Shown here one piece after another: positions 1 through 8,472 of a DNA stretch of 64,000 nucleotides. The stretch's first letter is position 1; every line of letters begins with the position of its first letter. The notes under the pieces are model-generated. The model saw only the letters and a list, made by a program, of their open reading frames with translations, was not told the origin of the DNA and did not search any database. Source of the DNA: Cellulomonas sp. 73-145 (lineage in GTDB: Bacteria > Actinomycetota > Actinomycetes > Actinomycetales > Cellulomonadaceae); NCBI GenBank assembly GCA_001898185.1, contig MKTI01000005.1, positions 62,001-126,000 on the forward strand, in the 5' to 3' direction. The position numbers and the translations under genes were made by a program.

Positions 1-92
1 CTGCAACGCAGGCATCCTTGCACGTGGGACGTGACGCACGCCACGGTTCTGGGACGAACGGACCGCCCTCCACGCAACGATCTGGTAAAGGG

Positions 93-1022
93 CTAACCCT
101 CGTCGGACTGCTCGGCGAGGAACCGCTCGAACTCGGCGCCGAGCTCGTCCGCGGTCGGCAGCTCGTCGGTCGAGGCCAGCAGGTTCGTCCGCCCGATGCT
201 CCGGGTGAAGGCGTCGTACTGCTCCTCGAGCGCGTGCACCAAGGAGGCGACCTCCTCGGAGCCGGCCACCTGCTCGTCGATCTGCCGCATGGTCTCGTGC
301 GCGGCGGACTCCAGCGCCCCGACCTTCAGCTGCAGGCCGGTCGCGCGCTCGACCCGCCCGAGCGCCGCGATGGCGGCCTGCGGGAACGGCGACTGGGACA
401 GGTAGTGCGGGACGTGCACCGCGAAGCCCATCGCGTCGTGCCCCGACTGACCGAGGCGGTACTCGAGGAGCGCCTGGGCGCTGGCCGGCACCTGCACGGT
501 GCCGAACCACGCCGGCTGGTCCGCGACCAGCTCGGGCCGGGTGCCGTGCGCGGTGACGGACACCGGCCGCGTGTGCGGCAGCCCCATCGGGATGCCGTGC
601 AGGCCGATGGTCAGCGGCACGTCGAAGCGCTCGACGACCTGCCGCACAGCGGCGACGTACCGCTCCCACTGCACGTCCGGCTCGGTGCCGTGCAGCAGCA
701 GGAAGGGCACCCCCTGCTCGTCCTCGACCAGGTCGACCGCGAGCTCGGGCTCGTCGTAGGACGTCCAGGTGGTGGAGTCGAAGGTCATCGCCGGCCGACG
801 GGAGCGGTAGTCCATCAGCTGGTCGACGTCGAACGTGACCAGCCGGCGCGACCCGAGCTGCTCGGTCAGGTGCTCCGCTGCGAGCTGGCCGGCCTGGCCG
901 GCGTCGACGAACCCGCGGACCGCGTGCACCAGCACCGGGCCGGAGCCGACGGTCGCACCGCGGGCGTCGACCTCAGCGGCGACCTGCGGGTCGACGTCGT
1001 AGATCTCGCTGGGATCCAGCAT
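93..1022 (-). CDS. PAC2 family protein
   Basis: A 309-residue protein of the PAC2 family, which is related to proteasome-assembly chaperones and common in actinobacteria; the precise function is not established. The N-terminal half has the family pattern of a beta-strand followed by a glycine-rich loop (VRGFVDAGQAG near residue 50) and the motif GLHGIPMGLPHTRP near residue 140. The C-terminal 80 residues are acidic and probably helical. The ATG start is preceded by GAGG about 8 nt upstream. Actinobacteria with PAC2 proteins often also carry a proteasome, but none is present in this window. The gene follows the receiver gene on the same strand after a 113-bp gap that holds a possible hairpin, so it is probably transcribed separately. 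Family assignment is firm; biological role is unknown. Confidence 0.85.
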   Translation of the reverse strand: MLDPSEIYDVDPQVAAEVDARGATVGSGPVLVHAVRGFVDAGQAGQLAAEHLTEQLGSRRLVTFDVDQLMDYRSRRPAMTFDSTTWTSYDEPELAVDLVEDEQGVPFLLLHGTEPDVQWERYVAAVRQVVERFDVPLTIGLHGIPMGLPHTRPVSVTAHGTRPELVADQPAWFGTVQVPASAQALLEYRLGQSGHDAMGFAVHVPHYLSQSPFPQAAIAALGRVERATGLQLKVGALESAAHETMRQIDEQVAGSEEVASLVHALEEQYDAFTRSIGRTNLLASTDELPTADELGAEFERFLAEQSDEG

Positions 1023-1106
1023 GTGGCGCCTCGCTCGTCCTCGTCCTGCGCCGGGCGGTGCACCCGGTCGAGGGTCACAACGCCGCGACGCCCGCGACTC
1101 TTCCCG

Positions 1107-1132
1107 GGACGGTTCCGCCGCGGGCGCCGTCC
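1107..1132. terminator. Possible hairpin between receiver gene and PAC2 gene
   Basis: GGACGG (1107-1112) pairs with CCGTCC (1127-1132) four bases beyond the stop codon of the receiver gene. The stem is short, with a 14-nt loop and no U tract, so this is only a weak terminator candidate. Confidence 0.35.
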
Positions 1133-1135
1133 GCG

Positions 1136-1573
1136 TCAGTGCGCGGGGAGCCGCACGATCTCGACGAAGAACTCGTCGATCTGGCGCACCACGTCGATGA
1201 ACCGGTCGAAGTCCACCGGCTTGGTCACGTAGGCGTTCGCGTGCAGCGAGTAGCTGCGGACGACGTCCTCCTCGGCCTCCGAGGTGGTCAGCACGACGAC
1301 CGGGATCTTGCGGAGCTCGTCGTCGGACTTCAGCGCCTGCAGCACCTCCCGGCCGTCCATCCGAGGCAGGTTGAGGTCGAGCAGGATCAGGTCCGGCGTC
1401 GGCGCCTCGGCATGCTCCCCCTGCTTTCGCAGGAACTCCAGGGCGCTGACGCCGTCGGACACCACGGCGAGGCGGTTGCGCAGCTTGTTGTGCTCGAACG
1501 CCTCGCGCGTCATCAGGACGTCCCCGGGGTCGTCCTCCACCAGCAGCACGTCGATGATCTTCTGGTCCGGCAC
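1136..1573 (-). CDS. Single-domain response regulator (Rcp1-like)
   Basis: A 145-residue stand-alone receiver domain with no output domain. The acidic pocket is LLVEDDPGD (residues 10-18), the phospho-acceptor is Asp66 in LILLDLNLP, the conserved Thr/Ser lies at T96-T97 (VVLTTSEAE), and the conserved lysine is K118 in YVTKP. This layout matches the Rcp1 class of receivers that partner phytochrome-type histidine kinases. The start is GTG, preceded by GAGAGGA about 10 nt upstream. It lies 124 bp downstream of a histidine kinase gene on the same strand. It could relay phosphate to or from that kinase or act as a phosphate sink; this is inference from adjacency. Confidence 0.9.
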   Translation of the reverse strand: MPDQKIIDVLLVEDDPGDVLMTREAFEHNKLRNRLAVVSDGVSALEFLRKQGEHAEAPTPDLILLDLNLPRMDGREVLQALKSDDELRKIPVVVLTTSEAEEDVVRSYSLHANAYVTKPVDFDRFIDVVRQIDEFFVEIVRLPAH

Positions 1574-1630
1574 GGGTGCACCGTCCTCTCGTCTCGTCGG
1601 GCCCCGGTCGGGCCGGTTCGGGTGGTGGCC

Positions 1631-1726
1631 GGGTCAGGTTGTGAACGGGCCAGGTTGTGGGCGGGTCAGGTTGTGAGCGGGTCGGGTCGTGAGCGGGTCA
1701 GGTCGTGAGCGGGTCAGGCGTTCGCG
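1631..1726. repeat. 16-bp tandem repeat, about 5.5 copies
   Basis: Five consecutive 16-bp units begin at 1631, 1647, 1663, 1679 and 1695, with consensus GGGTCAGGTTGTGAGC, followed by a decayed unit at 1711. The array fills most of the gap between the kinase and receiver genes and runs into the 3' end of the kinase gene: its stop codon (1698-1700) lies inside the fifth unit, so the last residues (PDPLTT) are repeat-encoded. Sixteen is not a multiple of three, so copy-number change would alter the kinase C-terminus or the spacing to the receiver gene. Confidence 0.85.
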
Positions 1727-3362
1727 CGTCGGGTGTGGGCAGAGGGAACGGCTGCACGGCTTCCAGGCCCTGCGGCCCGGGCGGGCGTTCGACCTCGACC
1801 CCCGGCAGCGTCCACCTGATCGACGTCCCGGCGCCCGCCGTGCCGTCGATCCAGATCCGGCCGCCGTGGTACTCGACGATCTTCTTGGACAGGGCGAGCC
1901 CGATGCCCGTGCCCTCGTACACGTCCTTGGCGTGCAGCCGCTGGAAGATGACGAAGACCCGCTCGGCGTACTGGGGCTCGATGCCGATGCCGTTGTCCCG
2001 GCACTCGAGCTCCCAGAACCCGTCCTCCGCCGGCCTCGCGCTCACGTGGACCCGCGGCGCACGGTCGGGGTGACGGAACTTGATCGCGTTCCCGACCAGG
2101 TTCTGCAGGAGCTGCTCCAGCAGGGGCCGCTCCCCGCGGAGCACCGGCAGCTCGTCGTGCGTCACCACCGCGTCGCTCTCCTCGATCCGCTCCGAGAGCG
2201 TGTCCAGCGCCGCGTCGAGCGCGTCCTGCAGGGGCACGTCCGAGCTCTCGCCACCCAGCCGACCCACGCGGGAGAAGCCCAGCAGGTCCTGGATCAGCTG
2301 CTGCATCCGCTTGGCGCCGTCCACGGCGAACTGGATGTACTGGTCGGCCCGCTCGTCCAGCTGACCGCCGTACCGCTTGGCGAGCAGCTGGGTGAAGGAC
2401 GCGACCTTGCGCAGGGGTTCCTGCAGGTCGTGGGAGGCGACGTAGGCGAACTGCTCGAGGTCACGGTTGGACCGCCGAAGCTCCTCGGCCTGCTCGGTGA
2501 GCCGCGCGTGCGCCTCCTCCAGACCCGCGCGCGACGCCTGGATCTGCTGCACCTGGACGACGAGGGCGTGCCGCATCGCCTCGACGTCGCGCGCAAGCAC
2601 CTCGAACTCCCCCGGCCCGTCCAACGTGACCTCGTGCAGCAGGTCGCCGGAGGTCACGGCGCGGGTGTCCGCCGTCAGCTGGTCGATCGGGCGGAGCACC
2701 CAGCCCCGCAGGGCGCGCCAGAGCAGGACGCCGGCGACGACGGCCGACACGACCAGCAGCGCGACCGAGGCCAGCAGCACCTGCGTGTACAGGGCGAGCC
2801 GGTGCAGCGCACCGTCCCGCTCGGCGCGCAGTGCGCTGGACAGGCCGCTCGCCTGGTCGCGGACCGCGTCGAAGAGGCGCTGACCGGCCTGCACCTGCGC
2901 CGCGGCCACGGAGCCGGCGCCCTGGGCCCGCACCTGCGCGACGACGGGTTCGGCCCACCCGGAGGTCCACGCCTCCGCCGCCGCAGCAGCGCGCCGGCCG
3001 GCGGTCGCCGCAGCGACGTCACCGGAGCCCGACAGGTCGGCCGCCAGGGCGCCGAAGCCGCCGTCGGGAGCGCTGCGGAGCGTGTCGAACGGTCCGAGCG
3101 TCGACGCGTCCGCGGCCATGGCGTACGAGAGGACGGCCGACCGGGCGTCCGCCAGCCCGGCATAGGCGCTGTCCGCCCGGCTGATCTCGTCGAAGCTGCG
3201 CTCCGTGACCGCCCGCTGCACCGACAGCAGCCGAGCAGCGGCCAGCGTCGCGACCACCAGCACCACGGCGAGCACGACGGTCGCGGTCGTCAGCATGCCG
3301 GTCAGCCGGTCGCGCAGCGTCCGGGTCGGAGCCACCCGGCGCGAGGACGGCGGCGTCGTCAT
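1698..3362 (-). CDS. Membrane sensor histidine kinase (phytochrome-kinase-like catalytic core)
   Basis: A 554-residue membrane histidine kinase. Residues about 20-45 form TM1, then an Ala-rich extracellular helical sensor region of about 145 residues, TM2 at about 190-215, a HAMP linker, and a coiled coil. The dimerisation/phospho-acceptor domain contains SHDLQEPLRK with the histidine near residue 308. The ATPase domain has the N box (NLVGNAIKFRH), G1 (DNGIGI) and G2 (GTGIGLALSKKIVEYHGG). The SHDLQEPL H-box is typical of the Cph1/bacteriophytochrome kinase class, but no GAF or PHY domain is present. Its ATG overlaps the stop of the upstream receiver-phosphatase gene (ATGA), implying translational coupling. 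The signal sensed is unknown. The stop codon lies inside a 16-bp tandem repeat. Confidence 0.92.
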   Translation of the reverse strand: MTTPPSSRRVAPTRTLRDRLTGMLTTATVVLAVVLVVATLAAARLLSVQRAVTERSFDEISRADSAYAGLADARSAVLSYAMAADASTLGPFDTLRSAPDGGFGALAADLSGSGDVAAATAGRRAAAAAEAWTSGWAEPVVAQVRAQGAGSVAAAQVQAGQRLFDAVRDQASGLSSALRAERDGALHRLALYTQVLLASVALLVVSAVVAGVLLWRALRGWVLRPIDQLTADTRAVTSGDLLHEVTLDGPGEFEVLARDVEAMRHALVVQVQQIQASRAGLEEAHARLTEQAEELRRSNRDLEQFAYVASHDLQEPLRKVASFTQLLAKRYGGQLDERADQYIQFAVDGAKRMQQLIQDLLGFSRVGRLGGESSDVPLQDALDAALDTLSERIEESDAVVTHDELPVLRGERPLLEQLLQNLVGNAIKFRHPDRAPRVHVSARPAEDGFWELECRDNGIGIEPQYAERVFVIFQRLHAKDVYEGTGIGLALSKKIVEYHGGRIWIDGTAGAGTSIRWTLPGVEVERPPGPQGLEAVQPFPLPTPDARTPDPLTT

Positions 3363-4585
3363 GACGTCCGCCCGATCACGATCACCGCCGCGTCGTCGAC
3401 GAGGTCGCCGCCGTGCCGGTCCCGCACGGCGTCGAGCACCGTGGTCACCAGCGGGTCGTCACCGGCGCCGGGCGGCACGGCCGGGACGTGGCCGTGGGCG
3501 GCGGCCGCACCCTCGACCACCCGGAGCAGACCGTCCTTGCCGAGCCGTTCGCCCGCGCCGCCGACGGTCGCCTCGAGCAGACCGTCGGTGTAGAGCATCA
3601 CGCGCCAGCGGTCTCCGAGCTCCAAGGGCAGCGGGTCCCAGCCACCGGGTACGGGGATCCCCAGGGCACGGCCGCGTGCCGAGGCGGGCAGCAGCCGTGC
3701 CGGGTCGCCCACCAGCATGGGCACCGGGTGTCCTGCCAGGTACAGGTCGGCGTGCCGCCGGTCCGGGTGCACCGCCAGCATCGACACCGTGGTGAACAGC
3801 TCGGGCCGCGAGCGCTCGGTGGCCAGCACCAGCTCGAGCTGCCCGAGGATCTGCTCGGTCGGGACGCCGGTCACCACGAGCGTGCGCCACGCCGTGCGCA
3901 AGGTTGCGCCCAGCGCCGCCTCGTCGGGCCCGTGACCGCAGACGTCGCCCACCATCGCCAGCACGGTGCCGTCCGGCCGCTGCACCACGTCGTAGAAGTC
4001 GCCGCCCAGCAGACCGTCCCGGCCCGCCCGGTACCCGACGCGCACCTCCAGGCCCGGGTCCTGGACCGACGGCCTCGGCAGCAGCGCCCGCTCCAGCCGC
4101 GCCGCCTCCGCGCCTCGCACGAGGCTGCGGTACAGAGCCCTGTCGGTGTCCTCCAGCCGGCGGCGCTGCACGGCGTACCGCACCGAACGACCGAGGCTCT
4201 CGCCGTCGACGTCGCCCTTCACCAGGTAGTCCTGGGCACCGGCGGCGACCGCGGCGAGCCCCACCCCGTCGCCGGCAAGCCCTGTGAGCACCACGACAGC
4301 CGGCGCTTGGTGGGACAGCAGCCGCTCCAGACCCGCGAGGCCGACGGTGTCCGGCAGACCGAGGTCCAGCAGCACGCAGTCCACGTCGAGCCGCTCGAGC
4401 GCCTGGTCCATGGTGCGCACCCACGTGAGGCGCGTCTCCAGGCCGGCGTCCGAGAGGTGCTCCCGCACCAGCAGGGCGTCCCCGTCGTCGTCCTCCACCA
4501 GGAGGATGCGGAGCGGGCCGTCCGGCCGCGTCCCGACCGGGCCGAAGCGGGCGACGTCGTCCGACGCGGGCGGCGTGTGCCTCAC
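3359..4585 (-). CDS. Response regulator with PP2C/SpoIIE-type phosphatase output
   Basis: A 408-residue fusion of an N-terminal receiver domain (residues about 25-145; VEDDDGD, phospho-acceptor Asp74 in LLDLGLPD, lysine in YLVKGD) with a C-terminal PPM/SpoIIE phosphatase domain (LGGDFYD, GDVCGHG, MLYTDGLLEA, DDAAVIVI), the metal-binding aspartates being present. Such proteins resemble RsbP/RsbU-type regulators that dephosphorylate anti-anti-sigma factors. No RsbV, RsbW or sigma-B gene lies in the window, so the target is unknown. I chose the GTG at 4585 rather than an ATG at 4681 because GGAGAGGAG lies 5-6 nt upstream of it and the extra 32 residues are low-complexity. It is first in the set and overlaps the kinase start by ATGA. 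Confidence 0.92.
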   Translation of the reverse strand: MRHTPPASDDVARFGPVGTRPDGPLRILLVEDDDGDALLVREHLSDAGLETRLTWVRTMDQALERLDVDCVLLDLGLPDTVGLAGLERLLSHQAPAVVVLTGLAGDGVGLAAVAAGAQDYLVKGDVDGESLGRSVRYAVQRRRLEDTDRALYRSLVRGAEAARLERALLPRPSVQDPGLEVRVGYRAGRDGLLGGDFYDVVQRPDGTVLAMVGDVCGHGPDEAALGATLRTAWRTLVVTGVPTEQILGQLELVLATERSRPELFTTVSMLAVHPDRRHADLYLAGHPVPMLVGDPARLLPASARGRALGIPVPGGWDPLPLELGDRWRVMLYTDGLLEATVGGAGERLGKDGLLRVVEGAAAAHGHVPAVPPGAGDDPLVTTVLDAVRDRHGGDLVDDAAVIVIGRTS

Positions 4586-4704
4586 AGGTCTCCTCTCCGG
4601 CCGGCCGTCTGGCGAAGCGTACGGCGGGGCACCGCCCGGCGCGCGGCGGGAGGTGGCGCAGCGCACCGCGCGGACACGCACGTGCAGCGCCTCCGCCGGA
4701 GTCG

Positions 4705-4710
4705 GATAAT
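4705..4710 (+). promoter_or_regulatory. Possible -10 element for the HelD-type gene
   Basis: GATAAT lies in the 227-bp divergent gap between the phosphatase gene and the helicase gene, about 100 nt before the GTG start. No good -35 is visible. I also looked for the rifamycin-associated inverted repeat (GGGGCTTGC...GCAAGCCCC) found before helR genes and did not see it. Confidence 0.3.
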
Positions 4711-4812
4711 GGACGGCCGCCCGCGCCGATCGACACCCGCGATCGACGCCCGGGCGACGTCCGTGCAGGACCCGGAACGACGGCCGCGGGCCGCCGGACA
4801 GGAGCGCAGCAG

Positions 4813-7056
4813 GTGCCAGGACGTCAGGACGAGCTCGCCGGCGAGCAGCAGGTGGTCGACGAGCTGTACGCCCGGCTGGACCAGCAGCGCGCCCAGACCC
4901 GGGACCGCCTGGCCGCGGTGCGACGGTCCGGCCCGTCGGGCTCCCCGCAGAACCGCAGCGAGCGGGACGCGTTCGCCACCCTGTACGAGGACCGGCTCGC
5001 GCAGCTGGAGGCGGTCGAGGACCGCCTCGCCTTCGGCCGGCTCGACCTGGACGACGGCCAGCGCCGCTACGTCGGACGCATCGGGCTGACCGACGCCGAG
5101 CAGACCCCGCTGCTGACCGACTGGCGCGCTCCCGCGGCGCGGGCGTTCTACCGGGCGACCGCGGCGCATCCCGAGGGGGTGGTGCAGCGACGTCACCTGG
5201 TGACGTCCGGTCGCACCGTCACCGGCGTCGAGGACGAGGTGCTCGACCTGGACCGGCTGGACGCGTCGGACACCGCCGGGACGCTGAGTGGGGAGGGGGC
5301 TCTGCTGGCGGCCCTCGGCGCTCGGCGCACCGGCCGGATGGGCGACATCGTCGCCACGATCCAGGCGGAGCAGGACGCGGTCATCCGGGCCGACCTGCAG
5401 GGAACCCTGGTGGTGCAGGGCGGTCCGGGGACGGGCAAGACGGCCGTGGCCCTGCACCGGGCGGCCTACCTGCTCTACGCGCACCGCCGGCTCCTCGAGC
5501 GCGCGGGGGTGCTGCTCGTGGGCCCGAGCAGGACGTTCCTGCGGTACATCGACCAGGTCCTGCCTGCGCTCGGCGAGACGGGCGTGGTCACCACCACGCT
5601 GTCGGAGCTGTACCCGGGCATCGTCGGCGTGGCGCCCGAGCCCGCCGACGTGGCGGAGCTGAAGGGCCGTGCCGTGATGGCCCGCGTCGTGGCACGGGCG
5701 GTCCGCGCGCGCCAGCGCGTTCCCGCTGCACCGGTGAGCGTCCGGATCGACGGCCGGGTCGTGGAGGTGCGCCCCGCCGACGTCGCCTCGGCGATCGCGC
5801 GCGCGCAGCGCCAGCACCGGCCGCACAACCAGGCCCGCATCGGCTTCGTCCGCGACATGCTGGGACGGCTCGCGGAGCAGTACGCCGCCCAGCTGGGCTT
5901 CGCCGTCCCGGCGGACGAGCGCGCCGAGCTGATGGAGGAGCTGCGGACGACGCGGGAGATCCGCATCGCGCTGAACCTCGCGTGGATGCCGCTGACGGCC
6001 GAGAAGCTCGTCTCCGACCTGTACGCCAAGCCGCACCGGCTGGCCGAGGCCGCACCGGAGCTGAGCGCCGCGCAGCGTCAGCTGCTCGCACGGCCGGCCG
6101 AGTCGCCCTGGACCGCCGCCGACGTCCCGCTGCTGGACGAGGCGGCCGAGCTGCTCGGCGAGGACGACCAGGCCGCTCGCGCCCAGGCGCGCAACGCCGC
6201 GCGGCGCCGTGCGGACGAGGTGGAGTACGCCCGGCAGGTGCTGGCGTCCACCGGTGCCGGCGGGCTCGTCTCGGCGGAGTCGCTCGCGGACCGGTTCGCC
6301 GGCACCGGACCGTCGCTCACCACGGCGGAACGAGCCGCCGCGGACCGCTCCTGGACCTACGGTCACGTCGTCGTGGACGAGGCGCAGGAGCTGTCGGCGA
6401 TGGCGTGGCGAGCGCTGCTGCGGCGCGTGCCGACCCGGTCGATGACGGTGGTCGGGGACGTGGCGCAGACGTCGTCGCCGGGCGGTGCGAGCTCGTGGGC
6501 CGGGATGCTCGACCCGGTCCTCGGCGGCTCGTGGCGGCTGGCCGAGCTGACCGTCAACTACCGCACGCCGGCAGTCGTCGCGGAGGCCGCGGGCCGGATG
6601 GCGGCCGCGGTCGGCCTGCCCGTCAGCCCCCTGACCTCCGCCCGCGACGTCGAGGACGCCCTGGTGATCGAGGGGGTGGCTGCCGACGAGCTCGCCGACG
6701 CGGCCGCGCAGCGTGCCCTCAAGGCGGTCGGCGACGTGTCCGACACGGCCGGCTCCGGTCGGGTCGCGCTGGTGGCGGTCCCCCACCGCCTGCCGCACGT
6801 CCGCGCGGCGCTGGCGGCGCTCGGCCGGCCGGTCGCGGGCACGGACGACGGCACCGCGGTGGACCTCGGTGCGGACCTCGTCGTGCTCAGCCCCGTCCAG
6901 ACGAAGGGCCTGGAGTTCGACGTGGTCGTGCTCGTGGAGCCGGCCGAGGTGCTGCAGGAGAGCGCCGGGGACCTGTACGTCGCGATGACCCGGCCGACGC
7001 AGCTGCTGCACGTCGTGCACGCGAACCCCCTGCCGGACGGTCTCCGGCCGGCCTGA
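4813..7056 (+). CDS. helD: HelD-like UvrD/Rep-family RNA polymerase-associated helicase
   Basis: A 747-residue superfamily 1 helicase of the HelD type, which in actinobacteria and Bacillus binds RNA polymerase and removes it from DNA using ATP. The N-terminal ~130 residues are a charged coiled-coil arm. Walker A is GGPGTGKTAVAL near residue 203, the DEAQ box is VVVDEAQELS near residue 520, motif III is VGDVAQ, and motif VI is VAMTRPTQLL near the C-terminus. A long insertion between the ATPase motifs (about 270-480) matches the HelD-specific domain that enters the polymerase channels. The GTG start follows CAGGAG about 9 nt upstream. Related HelR proteins give rifamycin tolerance; that link is only inferred and the usual regulatory repeat is missing. 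Confidence 0.85.
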   Translation: MPGRQDELAGEQQVVDELYARLDQQRAQTRDRLAAVRRSGPSGSPQNRSERDAFATLYEDRLAQLEAVEDRLAFGRLDLDDGQRRYVGRIGLTDAEQTPLLTDWRAPAARAFYRATAAHPEGVVQRRHLVTSGRTVTGVEDEVLDLDRLDASDTAGTLSGEGALLAALGARRTGRMGDIVATIQAEQDAVIRADLQGTLVVQGGPGTGKTAVALHRAAYLLYAHRRLLERAGVLLVGPSRTFLRYIDQVLPALGETGVVTTTLSELYPGIVGVAPEPADVAELKGRAVMARVVARAVRARQRVPAAPVSVRIDGRVVEVRPADVASAIARAQRQHRPHNQARIGFVRDMLGRLAEQYAAQLGFAVPADERAELMEELRTTREIRIALNLAWMPLTAEKLVSDLYAKPHRLAEAAPELSAAQRQLLARPAESPWTAADVPLLDEAAELLGEDDQAARAQARNAARRRADEVEYARQVLASTGAGGLVSAESLADRFAGTGPSLTTAERAAADRSWTYGHVVVDEAQELSAMAWRALLRRVPTRSMTVVGDVAQTSSPGGASSWAGMLDPVLGGSWRLAELTVNYRTPAVVAEAAGRMAAAVGLPVSPLTSARDVEDALVIEGVAADELADAAAQRALKAVGDVSDTAGSGRVALVAVPHRLPHVRAALAALGRPVAGTDDGTAVDLGADLVVLSPVQTKGLEFDVVVLVEPAEVLQESAGDLYVAMTRPTQLLHVVHANPLPDGLRPA

Positions 7057-7124
7057 GGCCCTCGGCGACGTCCGCGGAGCGGACCGTTGCCCGTCCGAGG
7101 CGCGGACGGGCGCACCATGGTGTC

Positions 7125-8324
7125 GTGCTGAAGGCCCTGCTGCTGGAGAACATCCACCCCCACGCCCGCACCATCCTCACCGAGGCCGGGTTCGAGGTGG
7201 TCACGCGGTCCGGCGCGCTCGACGAGGACGAGCTGATCGAGGCGCTCGACGGCGTGCACATGCTCGGGATCCGCTCGAAGACCCAGGTGTCGGCCCGTGC
7301 GCTCGAGCACGCCCCGGACCTGCTCACCGTCGGCGCGTTCTGCATCGGCACCAACCAGATCGACCTGCGCGCCGCCGCGTCGCACGGCATCGCGGCCTTC
7401 AACGCGCCGTTCTCCAACACCCGGTCGGTGGTGGAGCTGGCGATCTCCGAGATCATCGCGCTCACCCGGCGGCTGGTGGACTTCGACCGCCAGATGCACG
7501 CGGGCGTGTGGAACAAGTCGGCCAGCGGCGCCCACGAGGTGCGCGGCCGGACGCTGGGCATCGTCGGCTACGGCAACATCGGCACGCAGCTGTCGGTGCT
7601 GGCCGAGAACCTCGGCATGTCGGTGGTGTTCTACGACACCGCCGAGAAGCTCGCCCTGGGCAACGCCCGCCGCATGCACTCGCTCGACGAGCTGCTCGAG
7701 GCAGCCGACGTGGTCACGCTCCACGTCGACGGCCGGTCCGGCAACGCCGGGCTGTTCGGTGCCAAGCAGTTCGCCCGGATGCGCGAGGGCGCGATCTTCC
7801 TCAACCTGTCCCGCGGTTTCGTCGTCGACTACCCGGCACTGCAGGAGGCCATCACCTCCGGGCACGTCGCCGGGGCGGCGGTCGACGTGTTCGCGCACGA
7901 GCCGAAGCGCAACGGCGACCCCTTCGAGTCCGAGCTGCGCGGCCTGCCGAACGTGATCCTCACCCCACACACCGGTGGCTCCACCGAGGAGGCGCAGGAG
8001 GCGATCGGGCAGTTCGTCGCCCACAAGGTGCGCGACTACCTGACCACCGGCTCGACGACCCTGTCGGTCAACGTGCCCAACCTCGCGCTGGACCAGGCGC
8101 CGGACGTGCACCGCCTGGCTTACCTGCACCGCAACGTGCCCGGCGTGCTCGCCGCGGTGAACGCGACCCTGGCCGAGCACGGTGTCAACATCGAGGGCCA
8201 GCTGCTGGCCACGCGCGGCGAGCTGGGCTACGTGGTGACGGACGCCGGGAGCCTGGTCGACGAGGCGGCCGTGACGGCGCTGCGCGACCGCCCCGAGTCC
8301 GTCCGCCTGCGTCTGCTCTCCTGA
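7125..8324 (+). CDS. serA: D-3-phosphoglycerate dehydrogenase, short form
   Basis: Catalyses NAD-dependent oxidation of 3-phosphoglycerate, the first step of serine synthesis. At 399 residues it is the short (E. coli-like) form: substrate domain, NAD domain with GYGNIG near residue 145, catalytic Arg in LSRGFV, Glu in FAHEPK, His in LTPHTGGSTEEA, and a C-terminal ACT domain (about 325-399), which binds serine in family members. It lacks the extra intervening domain of the ~530-residue form common in actinobacteria. The only plausible start in frame is GTG at 7125 (VLKALLLEN); the open frame upstream overlaps helD and has no homology to the family. No strong ribosome binding site is seen. A strong hairpin follows the stop codon. 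Confidence 0.93.
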   Translation: MLKALLLENIHPHARTILTEAGFEVVTRSGALDEDELIEALDGVHMLGIRSKTQVSARALEHAPDLLTVGAFCIGTNQIDLRAAASHGIAAFNAPFSNTRSVVELAISEIIALTRRLVDFDRQMHAGVWNKSASGAHEVRGRTLGIVGYGNIGTQLSVLAENLGMSVVFYDTAEKLALGNARRMHSLDELLEAADVVTLHVDGRSGNAGLFGAKQFARMREGAIFLNLSRGFVVDYPALQEAITSGHVAGAAVDVFAHEPKRNGDPFESELRGLPNVILTPHTGGSTEEAQEAIGQFVAHKVRDYLTTGSTTLSVNVPNLALDQAPDVHRLAYLHRNVPGVLAAVNATLAEHGVNIEGQLLATRGELGYVVTDAGSLVDEAAVTALRDRPESVRLRLLS

Positions 8325-8336
8325 GGGCGGACGACG

Positions 8337-8370
8337 ACGGCCGTCGTCGCACTGCTGCGACGACGGCCGT
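8337..8370 (+). terminator. Terminator hairpin after serA
   Basis: A perfect 15-bp stem, ACGGCCGTCGTCGCA (8337-8351) with TGCGACGACGGCCGT (8356-8370), and a 4-nt loop, starting 13 nt after the serA stop. There is no U tract, as is usual in actinobacteria. Confidence 0.75.
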
Positions 8371-8374
8371 GGTC

Positions 8375-8402
8375 GTGCACCTGTCGTGCACCTTTCGTGC
8401 AC
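8375..8402. repeat. Three GTGCAC palindromes at 11-bp spacing
   Basis: GTGCAC occurs at 8375-8380, 8386-8391 and 8397-8402, each within a longer direct repeat of the form (g/t)TCGTGCAC(C/G)T. The 11-bp period is close to one helical turn. It lies in the 148-bp gap between convergent serA and the DUF5302 gene. Function unknown. Confidence 0.5.
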
Positions 8403-8472
8403 GTGGGGCCCTGCCCGGGTCCCGGACTGGTCGGTCCGGGACGATCCCGATCAGACCCCGATCAGCCCCGCG

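Noticed and set aside
1631..1726. CRISPR array
   Set aside because: Units are contiguous 16-mers without spacers, and no cas genes are present.
1689..3593. A 634-codon open frame opposite the kinase
   Set aside because: Antisense to the kinase; low-complexity composition.
4586..4812. Rifamycin-associated element before the HelD-type gene
   Set aside because: No GGGGCTTGC inverted repeat was found.
4582..7020. An 812-codon open frame opposite the HelD-type gene
   Set aside because: It is the reverse frame of a clearly recognisable helicase, with His/Arg/Gly-rich composition and no domain.
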